From: Rhizophlyctis rosea | Taxonomy: Eukaryota; Chytridiomycota; Chytridiomycetes; Rhizophlyctidales; Rhizophlyctidaceae | Assembly (NCBI GenBank): GCA_027596075.1 | Contig: JADGJC010000367.1 | Location: 272-37,468, forward strand | Length of the DNA stretch: 37,197 nucleotides | Direction: 5' to 3' | Shown: piece by piece, positions 1 through 11,405 of the stretch | Layout: each line of letters opens with the position of its first letter | Numbering within the stretch: the stretch's first letter is position 1 | Notes under the pieces: generated by a model | The model's input: the letters and a program-made list of their open reading frames with translations, nothing else | Told to the model about the DNA's origin: nothing | The model's database searches: none | Program-made: the position numbers and the translations under genes

Positions 1-48
1 CATCGGATTGTGTTCTGATTTTTACATGACACATTCGATATGGCATAG

Positions 49-1792
49 GAGGACCATACGCAACGCCAGCCGGAGCTGTGATGTACGGTTTGATCGCCGC
101 CATAGGCCAGGCCGGCGTAAGCACGTGGCATCACTATCGTCTGAACAAGTCTTTCTTCCTGGAATCGGGGGGCGTCGAGGTAGAAAAGGTTCCATGGTAC
201 ACCAAGCTGAAGCAGTTGAACGAAAACGCCTGGCTGGAAGTGGGACGAACAGAGCCGGACCCAGCTAAGAGCAAATGGTGGGACCCGGTGAACGTTTTTG
301 CAGTGTGGGTCAAAGAAAAGGTTCACGAGCACTATGGGGAGCCGCCGGAATGGGCGACACCGTATCTCAATGCGTTTGATGTGGAGTATCGGAAACGGCT
401 GAATATCAGAGCGGAGATTTTGGAGGGTCAGGTGATCAAGTTGCAGGAGCAGATCAAGACACTGAAGCGGGAGATCAAGGAGAAGACGGAGGGAGTAAGT
501 GCGAAGCCGTCGGCCCCCAAGGGTACAGTTCAGCCAGTGCCAGACGAGCCTTTGCCGGTACCGGAGCAAGGTGCATTCGGTCACTGGATGTCTTCCATTG
601 CTGCCGTGACGGGTCGGTCACAATCAGCTATGTCATCGAGGGAGGCTGTAAAGCTCCAGAGGGAAGAGGCGGCTAGATTGAAAGATGAGGAACGGGCGGC
701 CAATGCCGGTGCATCGAAAGGGGTAGCTTTGTCAATAGAGGAAGAACGATTCTTTTCAGGGTGGCGGGATGCCTTTTCGGTTTGGACAGAATCCGAGAGC
801 TCTTCTTCACCTTCTTCTTCTTCACTGTCCTCAACTTCCTCGAAGTCGGCAAAAGATGCCACTCCCACACCCTCCACAACCTCACCCAACGTCGTCGCAT
901 TGTCCGCCGAAGAAGAACGCACTTTCTCCCGCTGGCGATCCGCATTCGGCGCAGTGACCGGATCCTCTTCAAATCCCTCTCCATCATCATCAGCATCATC
1001 ATCACCATCATCACCATCATCATCCACACCATCATCCAAAACCTCCCCAACAGACCTCACCACCCCAGAAGTAATCCACCTCTCCCGCTCCCTAACCGAC
1101 ACCGAAAAAGCCGCCCAACAAAAATCCCTCGCAAAATGCGAAAAATGGAAATCCCGCCTCCTCCAAAACAGCCCCATAATCCGCTTCATGCTCTCCGAAC
1201 TCGAAAAAAGTGGCTGCCCCCTCTCCGACTCCCACTTCCGCTGCTCCCCTTGCCCCGAAAACCGGAGCGGTGGCTTCGCACCGGACTTTGGTGTCGTGCT
1301 TTGCGCGGGACATTTGATGACGCGGAAGAGGATGGAGGATACGATGGTACATGAGCTTGTGCATGCGTATGATCATTGTACGACGAAGGTTGATTGGGGG
1401 AAGTGTGAGCATTATGCGTGTAGTGAGATTAGGGCGGCGGCGTTGAGTGGGGATTGTAAGTGGGATAGGGAGGTCAATAGGGGGATTTTGGGGTGGAGGG
1501 GGCATTTGCAGGTGAGGATTGTGAATGCGTTGGTGTGAAGTTTTTTTTTTTTTTTGGTCGTTTTTTTGGGATGGTGCGGGGTTTTTGTGGGGTTGTCATT
1601 TCGAGAGGTTGTCGCCGACAGGAATTTACTGACTGTACGTTTCTTCACCACCAGACATGCGTCAAACGCCGCGCGATTTCCAATTTGAAGCAGTTGCCGC
1701 AATGTCAGGGCGAACAGGTTGCGGAGGATGCGGTGCGGGCGGTGTTTCATGATTGTTTTGCTGATACGGCGCCGTTTGATGAGATTTATTGA
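49..1792 (+). CDS. ATP23: Mitochondrial inner-membrane metalloprotease Atp23 with long N-terminal extension (5' end outside window)
   Basis: Exons are 49-1511 and 1655-1792, with a 143-nt GT-AG intron (donor GTGAGG, acceptor CCAG). The frame is open from an apparent 3' splice site (TAG at 46-48), so earlier exons lie outside the window; the first in-frame ATG is at 81. The C-terminal third is a clear peptidase M76/Atp23 domain. It has the zinc-binding HELVH motif (nt 1350-1364), paired cysteines before it, the ACSEIRAA motif after it, and an ending CFADTAPFDEIY shared with yeast Atp23. Atp23 matures the mitochondrially encoded Atp6 subunit and chaperones ATP synthase assembly in the intermembrane space. 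Ahead of the protease are a small-residue-rich hydrophobic stretch (YGLIAAIGQAG), a charged coiled-coil-like segment (about nt 400-500), and a Ser/Thr-rich linker carrying repeated WR..F...TG modules. The extension could be a separate membrane domain fused to ATP23, or an N-terminal domain special to this lineage. Protease identity is firm; the N-terminal function is unknown. Confidence 0.88.
981..1033 (+). repeat. TCA/CAT trinucleotide repeat in the ATP23 Ser-rich linker
   Basis: An imperfect run of TCA/CAT triplets encodes mostly Ser and Pro in the linker just before the Atp23 protease domain. The antisense strand is also open here and reads as Asp/Met-rich peptides, which is a by-product of the repeat. 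Confidence 0.8.
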
Positions 1793-2496
1793 GGTGGCTG
1801 TTGAGGCTGGTGGGTTGGAAAGAAGGGAATGGTGGTTTCGTTTTGTATAGTTATAGATAGATTGTGTGTAACTTATGTAGCGTTGGTGTTTGGTATATAT
1901 GGTGGACTTGGGCTGAATTTGTTGTCAGGGGTTGACTTGTCGGTGGTGGTGTGGGGGAGGGCGCAATAGTTGAATTTCAGCGGGGGGGAAAGTTTGTTGG
2001 GGAATGTTCACGAACTTACAGCCGATTGACAGAAACGAAGAAACAAACCGGTTAGGCAAATTTGTGTTGTCGCGACTTTATGCATCTCCGTCGTTCATTG
2101 GCATTTGCCAGCGCAAGTTGAGCAGCAACCTTTCATCGTCTTCGGCGGACGGTCGTCGGTGCATTGCAAGATCTGGTCAGAGGATGAGGTTTCACTCGAT
2201 CGCTGGTGGCACTCTGGAAAATAGAAGTTCTTTGCAATGTTTCACGGGAATGAAAGGGGTGTTTGGCGCAGTACACAACATGGTGCAATACATTATTTTT
2301 GTTATGAATCCACTCCCACTGTTCCTCACCCTTGCAAAATAAAGAATGGGCGGCAAATCCCTTTATTCAATCAAATCCGTACAACTCCCGGCGTCCTTTC
2401 GGGTCCATCCCCAAAGGGTAAAAATGAACAACGATGGATGCACGAGCAAAAACAGTCAAAACGTTGTTATGGTTTCACCGCCTGCATCCTTACATA
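1793..2496. other. Intergenic, ATP23 3' flank to tRNA
   Basis: No gene recognised. It should hold the ATP23 3' untranslated region. An AATAAA hexamer occurs at 2337-2342 but lies about 545 nt past the stop, so its use is uncertain. A-runs at 2448-2452 and 2458-2461 read as T-runs downstream of the minus-strand tRNA and could serve as a pol III terminator. Confidence 0.5.
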
Positions 2497-2590
2497 GGTC
2501 GCACCGAGATTTGAACTCGGGTTACCAGATGGCTTTCCATGATGCAATACGCTTCAAAGTCTGGTGTGCTAACCGCTACACTATGCAACC
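2497..2590 (-). tRNA. tRNA-Gln (anticodon TTG) with a 23-nt intron
   Basis: The reverse strand folds into a full cloverleaf. The acceptor stem is GGTTGCA paired with TGCGACC (one G-T pair). The D arm contains AGCGGTTAGCA, and the T arm is CCGAG-TTCAAAT-CTCGG. The anticodon stem CCAGA/TCTGG closes the loop CT-TTG-A-A with anticodon TTG at 2555-2557, read CAA for glutamine. The 23-nt intron at 2531-2553 sits after position 37, the standard place for nuclear tRNA introns. CCA is not encoded. A box and B box promoters are internal. Confidence 0.95.
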
Positions 2591-4186
2591 CTTTCGTGCG
2601 GCAAGTGATGTCTTTTCACATGATGTACAAAATACTATTCATGGACCCATTCAAAACCTTTTTTGAGCGGAAACAACCATTGCTTGGGGCGGATAGATTG
2701 GATGTAGGAGGTGTGTTGTTACAACCTTGCTCGCTGTAACATCTCGAAGAACTTCGAAGGTTCGAACTTGGAATGGCACCACGAAAACGCGAAAAAATTC
2801 CCGAATTGTGGATCATTCGATTCCGCAGCAGTGTGGAAGTGGCGTCGCGATTCGGGTTTGGAACAATTTGATGTCGGTTCGCCAAGGCAAGGTTGACAGC
2901 GAGAAAAGCCGAAAACCTTTCTTTGCCCTTCAAATTGCAATCCAGCACGCACTAGACCAATACACTCGTCAACCATGCCCATGGTCGCCTATTTCCAACC
3001 CATTAGACGGAAAGACTTCCTTCACGTTCGGCGTTCCCAACACACCGGATTTCCGGATCAGCGGTCTCATCAGAATACGGAACGAACCCACATCCCCGAA
3101 ACATATAAAATACAAAAATGTGTGTTCTGCCCATGTTACACTGCGTATCGTAATGTCCAGCTGCATCAAGGTCCGACGCGAAAAGCATGAAGAGAAGCAC
3201 GAACTATTTCGTCGTACTTCGTATATCTTGTCCCTCCCCGAAGCAGCAGCACGAAATGGAGGAGACCGTCGTTGCGCGCGGGCGGAGTCGCTTAGACCCC
3301 CATACCACCAAACAAGTCCATCATCCTCCCCTTCACATTCACCCTACAATCCACCGGCACCATACCCTTCCACACCAGCACGCACTTCCTCCACAAAGAC
3401 TTCAACAAACGAACGTAATCCAAGATGCGGTATATTCTTTATGCGAGAGTGCAGGTTCCGTCGGCTTTGTTCCGGACGAAGGACGTCACGGCGGAAACCA
3501 CGGTACCCGTTCGAGTCTCAAATCCTTACCTATCCATCTTCAATTCCACGCTATGCGAAGCCCCGCCCCCTCAGGCTGGATGGATGGACTCCCAACTCCG
3601 CAATGGTGGGATGCTGATGGAACTAAGCCAAGGGTCGTTACATAACGGTCTTTGCCGTTCTTATGCCTTTTAGGCGGGTGGTAGGCTTCACTATCTGAGC
3701 TTTGCCGATCTCTGCATGACACGTTCCACAAACCCGCAAAGAGCGGATTTTCTTCCGTGGAGACATCAAGCAAAGTCTAGACCTTATCAGAGATGGATTG
3801 GCAGCTTGTGGGCGCTTCCTCCTGGTCATACTCCGGGTGGGCAAACGTTGGACGGCAGCCAAAATATCCGCTTATGAATCTGAATGAGAATTTCTCAGCG
3901 CGTTCGCAACTTTTATCGGGTTTAGGAATTTTTGCGTCGCCCATGATCTGGGCGCCGGGTCTTTCAATTAGATACATAGGAACCCTTTGTTGACTGTTTT
4001 CCACCTTTCGCCCCTCTCCCCTCCCTTTTCACTTGCTCACTCCGTGTCAAACGTCTATAACATCACTTATTGGCTCAAAATTGTGATATGGCAAGGTGTG
4101 TTGAAGCCACTCTATATAGCCAGGACTGCTTTTCCTGCTTTTCCATGATAAGAAAGATATATGGGCACCATCTCCCATGACTAAAA
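2591..4186. other. Region without a recognised gene
   Basis: Nothing could be named. One open stretch at 3425-3672 (+) reads with mixed, non-repetitive composition (for example SNPYLSIFNSTLCEAPPPQ) and ends at TAG. It could be an exon or relic of an unknown gene, but it has no family motif and no clear partner exon. The rest is short frames on both strands. Confidence 0.3.
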
Positions 4187-7100
4187 GTGTCAAAACAGTG
4201 GTGATGACAATTTTCTCGCAAAAGTCAAACATGCTACACAAGAAACCAGTACTGGTTCGGTGTCTCAAATCTTGGGGCGGATCTGCAACGCAGTCAATCA
4301 TCCATCACCACTTCTCCATCGGAAACGCTTCGAGCGCCTCTGGGCCCTCCTCCACGAAGATCAGGCCGATGTAGATGTGGATATGGCGGTTGCTCTGGAG
4401 CAACTAGTGCACTTCGCAAACAACACTGGGTGGCTGCTTCATCATATCGATCTACATGAGGAACTGCATGAGTGAGAGAGTCAATTTGATATACCACCAC
4501 ATGCAGACTCAGATCCTTTGGCTCACTTGGCGGAGAGGGACTATGCCGCGATGCAGAAGAACGCTCACCACCTGAAGTTGTTCGCACACGCGGATCTCAA
4601 TAAAGTTCAAGCCGAATTGGTTCGCAGCATGCTACCGGAACTCAATGCTGAGCAATTGACGGTGTTGTATGATCGTCCTCTTGGGGGCGGAGGGTTTGCT
4701 CGCGTTTTCGAGGGAATATATCAGGGAGAACGCGTTGCCGTCAAGCAAGTGATCAAGGGGATGGCACCCAAATTAGGAGAGCCCGACTTGACAGATGATC
4801 AGCGACTTCACATCTTGGCGGAGGAGGCTCGTCGCGAGGTTGCTATCTTGTACAAACTGCATCCGTCACCCCATACAATCGGTGTCCGAGGGTTTTGTGT
4901 GAAGGATCAAAAGGCGTGTGTTGTTATGGATCCTGCGACCAAATCACTGGCGAGCAAGTTGATAGCTTCCGCGTACGCACCGATGACATGGCGCAATAGG
5001 ATGACCTTGCTGCGTGATATAGCGTTGGGGCTGGTTAGTCTATATGAAATCCGGTTGGAGGTTGCTTCCTTCCTTTAATCATGTCCTCACTATCTGCGTT
5101 CAGGATTATCTACATAACTCTCAGCTGGTCCATCGAGACCTCAAAGGTGGCAACATTCTGCTCGATGAACACGGACGCACGCAAATTGCTGATGTTGGCG
5201 GTAAGTATGGTGTACCTAAATTTTGGGGAAAAACATCTTCAACTTTTGCGTCTAGGTGCCGCTTCCACCACATCCCTCCTGTACCGACCGGTGTCCATAC
5301 GCCCGGTTATGCACCGCCTGAAAGCAGTACTTCCACTTTCAGCGGAGACATTTATGCCTTTGGGAAGATTTTGGAAGACATCTGTCAAGGCCATACACCA
5401 GCCCCACTCGTTGTTATACGGGACGCTTGTTTGAAACAAAGTATCGACCGGGCCTGTTGGTGCAAACGCTGCATAGCATTCATACCAACTTCACAGAATG
5501 GGACGTACAGAGCGTAGCAAGTGGCAGACACAGCGTTCGGTTATCATCGAGGATGTCGGTGGTCAGCAGTGTCAACTTTGGTCGGTCAAAGGTGTGTTCT
5601 GCCCGTCAGCCCTCTCGAGTCAGTGGGAGCGTCTTTTGACTGTTCCAGTGTAGATACGATACAGAGCCAAACTTTCTGAGCCCATGCCAGGATCCACTGA
5701 AACAAATGTTAGTGATCATGAAGAGATCACACTGCGCAGCGCAAACCTTTCAAACAGTACTGTCGGATGCCCGATTTGATGGATCTGCGGTGAGTCCCAT
5801 TCTTTTGTCATATATCGATAATTTGTTGAACAGTCAAAATCTCAATATCAAAATTCGCAACAGATTCGGTTTCATCCAAACTTACAGATATATTCAACTC
5901 AACTGCTTCCGAATCAGCCGTTTCTCTGCCGACCGTTTCCAATGTTCCTCGATCACCCACACTACCCACTTCTCAACCAGATAACCTTCCTTCTCCTGAC
6001 CCAGTCGACCCAGCTAGCCATTGGCAGGTTGGCGCATCAGCTCCTCAACCAAAACCAATCAATCCATTCACATCTCCACCCATTACCCCAATTGAACCCG
6101 AACCAATTGTTGCATCTAGAGCCCATCCAACATCTCCACCCGCCTACAGACCTACCACTCCACCCACTTCCGGTCGAACTATCCCACCTGCCGGATCCAC
6201 CGTTGCAATCTCCCCCCCGCCAACAACACCCCCTGAGGCTCCCATGCCAGTGACTCCGCCTGCCTCAGAATCGAGTCTTCTATCCGTGTCGGAGGCAATC
6301 TCGCAACATCCCCTGACCATAAATCCACTGATCCGCTTTCCGACATCTCGAATCAGGAATCAGATAGCCTTCCTGAGGAAGTGCTTCCGGTTCTCGACAA
6401 TGCATCTTCAGGCTCCACCCAATCGACAGACCAGGTCAAGAAGCCTCAAATCATTTCGAAACCGGATTCAGTCTCTGTCAGTTTGCCCTCGCCCGACCTA
6501 ACATGGAGAAAGATGCGAGAGCAGAGCTTTGAGCAGCTGTTTTTATTGGCCAAGGAAGGGGACTCCGCTGCTCAATACACTATGAGTGTGTGCTACGATT
6601 AGGGAAAAGGGATCCAGGAAGATATGATGTTGGCTGCCACATGGTGTCGGAGGGCGGCGGATCAGGGTCATTCACAGGCGCAATACGATTTGGTGTGCTG
6701 GTACGAGATTGGGAAAGGAGTGAGCAAAGATAACGGGAAGCCACTTCGTTGGCTAAAAAGGCTGCCCTGCAAGGCATGGCTTTAGCGCAAAACAAGGTGG
6801 GCAGGTTCTATTACGCTGGGATAGGTGTGGAGCAAGATATGAAGAAGGCGGTTTATTGGTACCGGAGGGCAGCGGAAGTTGGGGAGATGAACGCATGTCT
6901 GAATTTGGGAAAGTGCTATCGTCATGGGCACGGCGTGGACAAAGACGGGAAGAAGGCGTTTGGATTTTTCTTGTTGGCGGCAGAGCAAGGTCACCCAGAT
7001 CACAATCTGAGGTGGGTTCGGCGTATGAGGTGGGATTCGGCGTTAATCAGGACCCTAAGTCTGGTTTTGAGTGGTATCGGAACGCCGCAGAGGTGGAAAA

Positions 7101-7593
7101 CGTTGTCGGCATGCGAAACTTGGGATATTGCTTTAGCAAAGGGATTGGGGTTTCTCAAAATCTTTCGGAAGCGTTCGAGTAAACGGCGGAGAAGGGATAC
7201 GCACCTGCGCAAAATACACTGGGTTCGTTTTATGACGAGAGGGTTGGAACTAAGGTTGATGGCAAGAGAGCCGCCTTCTGGTACCACGAGGCGGCTGATC
7301 AAGGGTTACCAAACGCGCACAACAATTTGCGAAACTGTTTCGAAACTGGAACGGGCGTGAAGAAGGACTTGTGAAAAGCTATTGAATTGTATCAATCATC
7401 TGCTAGTGGAGGGGACGGCTATGGGCGATACAATTTGGCAAGGTGTCACGAATTTGGGATTGGGGTGGCAAAGGATCTCACAAAGGCGTTGAAGTTGTAC
7501 TGGGAAGCAGCTGATCGAGGACTGGAAGCTGCACAAGAGCGGGTGAAGCAAGGGGGGTCTATATCAATCAATATAATCTGTCACTGGTTCTGA
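4187..7593 (+). pseudogene. Decayed TKL-like protein kinase with C-terminal Sel1 repeats
   Basis: Reading through the breaks gives four parts. First is a helical N-terminal region (about 4187-4640). Next is a kinase domain with glycine loop LGGGGFARVFEG, lysine in VAVK, catalytic HRDLKGGN, and APPE plus DIYAFG. Then comes a Pro/Ser/Thr-rich linker (about 5940-6480) and about nine Sel1 repeats of roughly 36 residues (6520-7550). The DFG motif reads DVG. A 70-nt intron at 5034-5103 (GTTAGT...CAG) joins the kinase halves in frame. Breaks: TGA at 4473-4475; a frame change between 5200 and 5290 if the 55-nt intron-like segment 5201-5255 is spliced; a frameshift near 5445; TAG at 6600-6602; frameshifts near 6745 and 7005; TAA at 7180-7182; TGA at 7372-7374. 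Repeat spacing is well kept between breaks, so decay looks fairly recent. Kinase-Sel1 proteins form large families in early-diverging fungi. No ATG is seen for the N-terminal frame, so its true start is unclear. Confidence 0.85.
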
Positions 7594-8458
7594 ATTGGCG
7601 GATGCGTTTCTGGTGCGTCTTCCGAACAGTAAAACTGAAGATGGGTTTGACCGTATTTTCGACAAACCAGCAAATCATCATCAACTTCCTTTTGACCAAT
7701 CTGCAACAATCAGCCAGTGAAACGGCGCACCAGTGAACTGCTTTGTGGCCAACCACAGCACATGACAAAAGAAGTGGCAGTTCGATTGGTGGAGCCCGCA
7801 TGTCACAACAGCTGCCTCGGCGAGAGACAAATTGGTACCCAACAGCATCGGGCTCACAATGGAGGTCCGGCAAAAACAACAGAGCTACATTCTGTAAAGT
7901 TACTACATTGATTTTTGGATGTATCAAAATCATGCTCATGAACATCCCCGTCTACTCCTACTCCTAATGTATTCTTTCATTCGTCAATCACGTCTAACCT
8001 TGCCTGTTTAGGCTCACCCCATGAATCTTGGCAAAGGCTCTGCAGCATGCGTTCATCATTAGACTTGCAGCCATGGCCATCGTGGGGTTTTCACGGCTTT
8101 TGTGTTCACTTACACCCCTGAGGCTGTAACCCAAAAATTCAATTTCAGAACGCGGGCAACGCACTTTGTGCCCTCTCTCGCGTCGGCCCGCGCACAGCTG
8201 CGCACTCGCCTCGGTGGAGGGTATTTACCCCTGCTCATTTGATTTGCCGAAGGTCTCTGCTTCAATCGAACTGTAGCACAATTGTGATTAGATTCTGTAT
8301 GATGTACCCTTTGCCACAGCCGGAGGGCCGAGTCGGATTTGCAGGTTTTGTTTGAGATGGCCGTGTTACTGCTCTTGGTTGGAAATCGTACGAATGAGCC
8401 GTTAGAAGCGCGTGCAAGTGTCACAGCCGCCATAATGCCAAGCTCTGAAATGGAGTGA
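7594..8458. other. Intergenic, pseudogene to seven-helix membrane protein gene
   Basis: No coding region recognised on either strand. The right end is the promoter region of the gene starting at 8660. Confidence 0.5.
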
Positions 8459-8465
8459 TATAAAA
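8459..8465 (+). promoter_or_regulatory. Probable TATA box for the gene at 8660
   Basis: TATAAAA lies 195 nt before the ATG at 8660. That leaves room for transcription to start near 8490 and a 5' leader of about 170 nt. The leader is C/A-rich without a long frame. Positional inference only. Confidence 0.5.
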
Positions 8466-8659
8466 GCATGGACGCAGTCGCATACCAGCTACTTCACCAC
8501 ACGCTTTCTGAAAATCCATATCTAATTCATACTGAGGTCTACTGTTCCATTTCGCCAAACCTCATTCTTTGACTTCAATCGCCCATCCATCCATCCCATT
8601 CAAGTTTTTTCAGAAGTTCAAACAAATCACCTTCCACCCAACTCACCCATATCATCACC

Positions 8660-9822
8660 ATGTCATATGCCACACAAGTACTAGGCTGGACAGTCCTCCC
8701 ATCCGCCATATTCGCCCCCATATTCGCGATCCTCTTCTTCCTCTTTGTCTACTATCTTATCTCCACAAAGAAAGCGACATATTACAGTTTCTTGATGTTT
8801 GCAGCAGGTGAAGGGGGAGAAAGCATACTCTGGATGTCATCCGAATCTTCAATGGTGCTGATTCCCCCGTGATCGTGTACAGTCAGAGCAGTTGCATTAG
8901 CCATACGAGCATGGATGGCGGTTCCCGACACCGACAATGGCAATAACCGCGGAATGCTCACTGCTGTGACGGTCATGCAAGCTGCAACGTTCTTCGTGCT
9001 TGCCTATACTGTGTTCTTGCTTTTGATCGAATGGTAAGTCTCAAAATCCTGCGTAGTCGGATCAGAAGACTGTATAATGACAGTGGTCCCCTTTCACAGG
9101 ATCAAACTAGCCAAAACCATAGTCCCCCTCAACCTTTCCAAATCCGTGAAAACAATCGGCACGGCAACTCAAGTCTTCGTCTTTGCCGTAGCTGCTATCA
9201 GGTAAGGAACGTACTGTAGAAGTCCCATCTTCGAGATGAGGTCCGTGGGCAAAGGATACTCAAACCATCTCCAACAGTATCTGGGGCATCATATGGAAGT
9301 TGGGCACTGATAAAGACCACTTGGACGCCTCGACGACCATGCTTTCCGTCGCTACTTATTCGTTTACGGTATTCACTGCTATCGTCATTGTGGCCGTTTT
9401 GGTGTTTACTGTCAAAGCATCGGAAACAGCTTTCTCGAAGGTAGGCATCTGCCTGTCTCACTTACTTATGCTGTAAACCTTTCCCAACCACCCCATCCAA
9501 CTCCTCATCCACAATCCCATTCCTACAGCCCATCACCCTGCTAGCAGCAACAACACCCTTCATAGCAATCCGCACCCTATACGCCGTCGTCGGACTAGTC
9601 TTCCGACACGACGACGCATTCTCCCACAAATACGCTGAGGAATGGGTGATTTTCGTGTTCGCCTTCGTGCCTGAACTATTGATCCTGGTGATATTCGCGG
9701 TACCGGGAGCTGTGGCGTGGTTTGATGTTCCTGAGGAGCATGACGCGGTGGGGCAGATGGAGGAGGGGGAGCTCGTGGAAAAGAAGAAGAAGGGGGGTTG
9801 GTTGGGGTGGTTGAGGGGATGA
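8660..9822 (+). CDS. Seven-transmembrane protein of unknown function (RTA1/DUF7702-like topology)
   Basis: Five exons give 285 residues: 8660-8807, 8883-9033, 9100-9201, 9278-9440 and 9529-9822. The four introns (8808-8882, 9034-9099, 9202-9277, 9441-9528) are 66-88 nt with good donors such as GTAAGT and CAG-type acceptors, and frame is kept throughout. The ATG has a favourable CACCATGT context. Seven hydrophobic helices are visible: near residues 10-32, in the exon 1/2 junction (FLMFAAVRAVALAIRAW), two in the middle (ATFFVLAYTVFLLLIEW and VFVFAVAAISIWGII), TFTAIVIVAVLVF-like in exon 4, then PFIAIRTLYAVVGLVF and VIFVFAFVPELLILVIF. The tail is acidic then Lys-rich (EKKKKGGW), presumably cytosolic. 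Arginines in helices 2 and 6 and the RTLYAVVGLVFR segment resemble small fungal seven-helix families such as RTA1-like or DUF7702 proteins, but I could not assign it firmly. No substrate or ligand is suggested by the sequence. Confidence 0.85.
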
Positions 9823-11405
9823 TGTAGAGGTTTGGTGAATATCTAAAAGTCAGTTGATCTGATTTGACGGCATAGAAAACGATCGAACCATTAAGGTTGC
9901 GTCAGTTGTCGACATCTGCTTCAGGCTTCGGCAATTTCTCCACGCTCAACAATGGCACTTCTTGTCTAGTTCGTTGAGCTTAGTATGTGATCTGAATCAA
10001 TACAAAAGAAGTCAACAAGCGCATCAGCATTTTGTCCACCCATCGACTCCTGTCGGGTGTTGGAGAAAGACAATTCTGTTGCAACATGCAGTTCACGAAA
10101 ATCCAAATGCTGCTAGAAATAAACAGAAAGCGAATCCATCCTTTCCAAGCACAAAAAGGAGGAATAAACAATGGTGGTTATCACAGGGCATTGAGGCACA
10201 GTGCGTGGATGCGATGATAACCTCTCGCTCCCCGAATTGTGCAAAAGAGTAATCACTTTTGCAGTTCCGGAAACCGTGCGGTGACTGGGACAGCACTCGA
10301 TCGCTGTTTGTGTGCACGCGCCCTTAGTCTTTCCAAGGAGCAGAACGTCCGGCCTGCCGTCCGCATTGAATAGGGCGGTTGGCAGATGCCACTACTGAGA
10401 GCGCGTGCCACTCACCATGATGAAAATTCACCTGAACGCGCATCGGGGAAAGCTTGTGGGAAGCTGTTCACTGACTCAACCTGTCGCCGGAGATGTAGGT
10501 CAAAGTTTTATTTACCGTAGCAGAAAAGAGAACATTTTGGACCACGAAGTCACCAGGGACGATGGCAGAGGACTAAAGCACGGGCCTGTTGGCATTATTG
10601 CTACTCACTTGATCCCTGTCAATGTATGGAACGAGATAAATCATGAAAGGCACGTCAGCCTCAAGCGTGAGGTAGGCCCCGTTCCGTACAGCTTTCCGAC
10701 TTTTCAAGCTGCAAATCTGGAGGCATATCGCTCTTCGGGCCTGCGCTAGAATGGTATCTCAGGAGCAGATAGGTTTACTGAAACCCGAAGTGCGCGGGAA
10801 AAAGACATTCAATTTTGGCATTGGAGAACTTACGAGCAACCAGCAATGATGCAAGTTCACTGCTACAGTTGGTGATAAAATCTTGAAGGTGAGGGGCTGC
10901 TGTCTATAAACAACCATCACTCCTCCCAATTGGCATTTGGTTCAAAACCACGTCCATATTGAGTGAATGCCGCAAATCGGTGAACTGAGCGACAGTGCCT
11001 GTGCTTGGCTGCTCCACCAAAAGTTCATGGTAAGTGTGCAGCCCATAACGAAATCGCCCAGCTCATAGCAGCAGGGAATGAGAAAAAGAAATTGTGATCA
11101 AACCTCACCATGGGCCTGCACTCGGTATTTGGCCCAGGTCCACGCCACAACCACCATGTGCCACCAACTTCGCGTCATCAACCAAAATTGCGACACCAAC
11201 ACCCATGTTGATGTGAGAAAGTTTACAAATAAAGGAAACCTTTCCTCCAATCCACCTTCCCCCCTTCGCACCGAAAAGCTCATAAACCCCGACGATGCGC
11301 TTTCACTCCCGAGTGAAGCTATTTCATAGATCAAGCAGCCAAGACGTGATCAAGACATACCGACGAAGCAGTAGTGACAAAATCCAGAAAAACACATACC
11401 CAACA
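9823..11405. other. Intergenic, membrane protein gene to SDR gene
   Basis: No gene recognised over about 1.6 kb. A short open frame at 10405-10749 (+) has no family motif and is probably chance. An A/T-rich stretch at about 11222-11234 (ACAAATAAAGG), some 175 nt before the SDR ATG, could be a weak TATA-like element. Confidence 0.4.

Noticed and set aside
581..1189. Long reverse-strand open frame (and 673-1050) rich in Asp, Glu, Met
   Set aside because: It is antisense to the ATP23 linker and follows from the TCA repeat and codon bias; it shows no independent motif.
4472..4506. 35-nt GT-AG intron that would remove the TGA at 4473
   Set aside because: Splicing it shifts the frame away from the following kinase N-terminal sequence.
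4473..7374. Reassigned stop codons as an explanation for in-frame stops
   Set aside because: All three stops (TGA, TAG, TAA) interrupt the kinase-Sel1 gene, frameshifts are present too, and the intact genes end normally at these codons.
8808..8886. Alternative 3' splice site after TCAG at 8886 in the seven-helix gene
   Set aside because: It leads to an in-frame stop within five codons, while the site at 8882 keeps a long hydrophobic frame.
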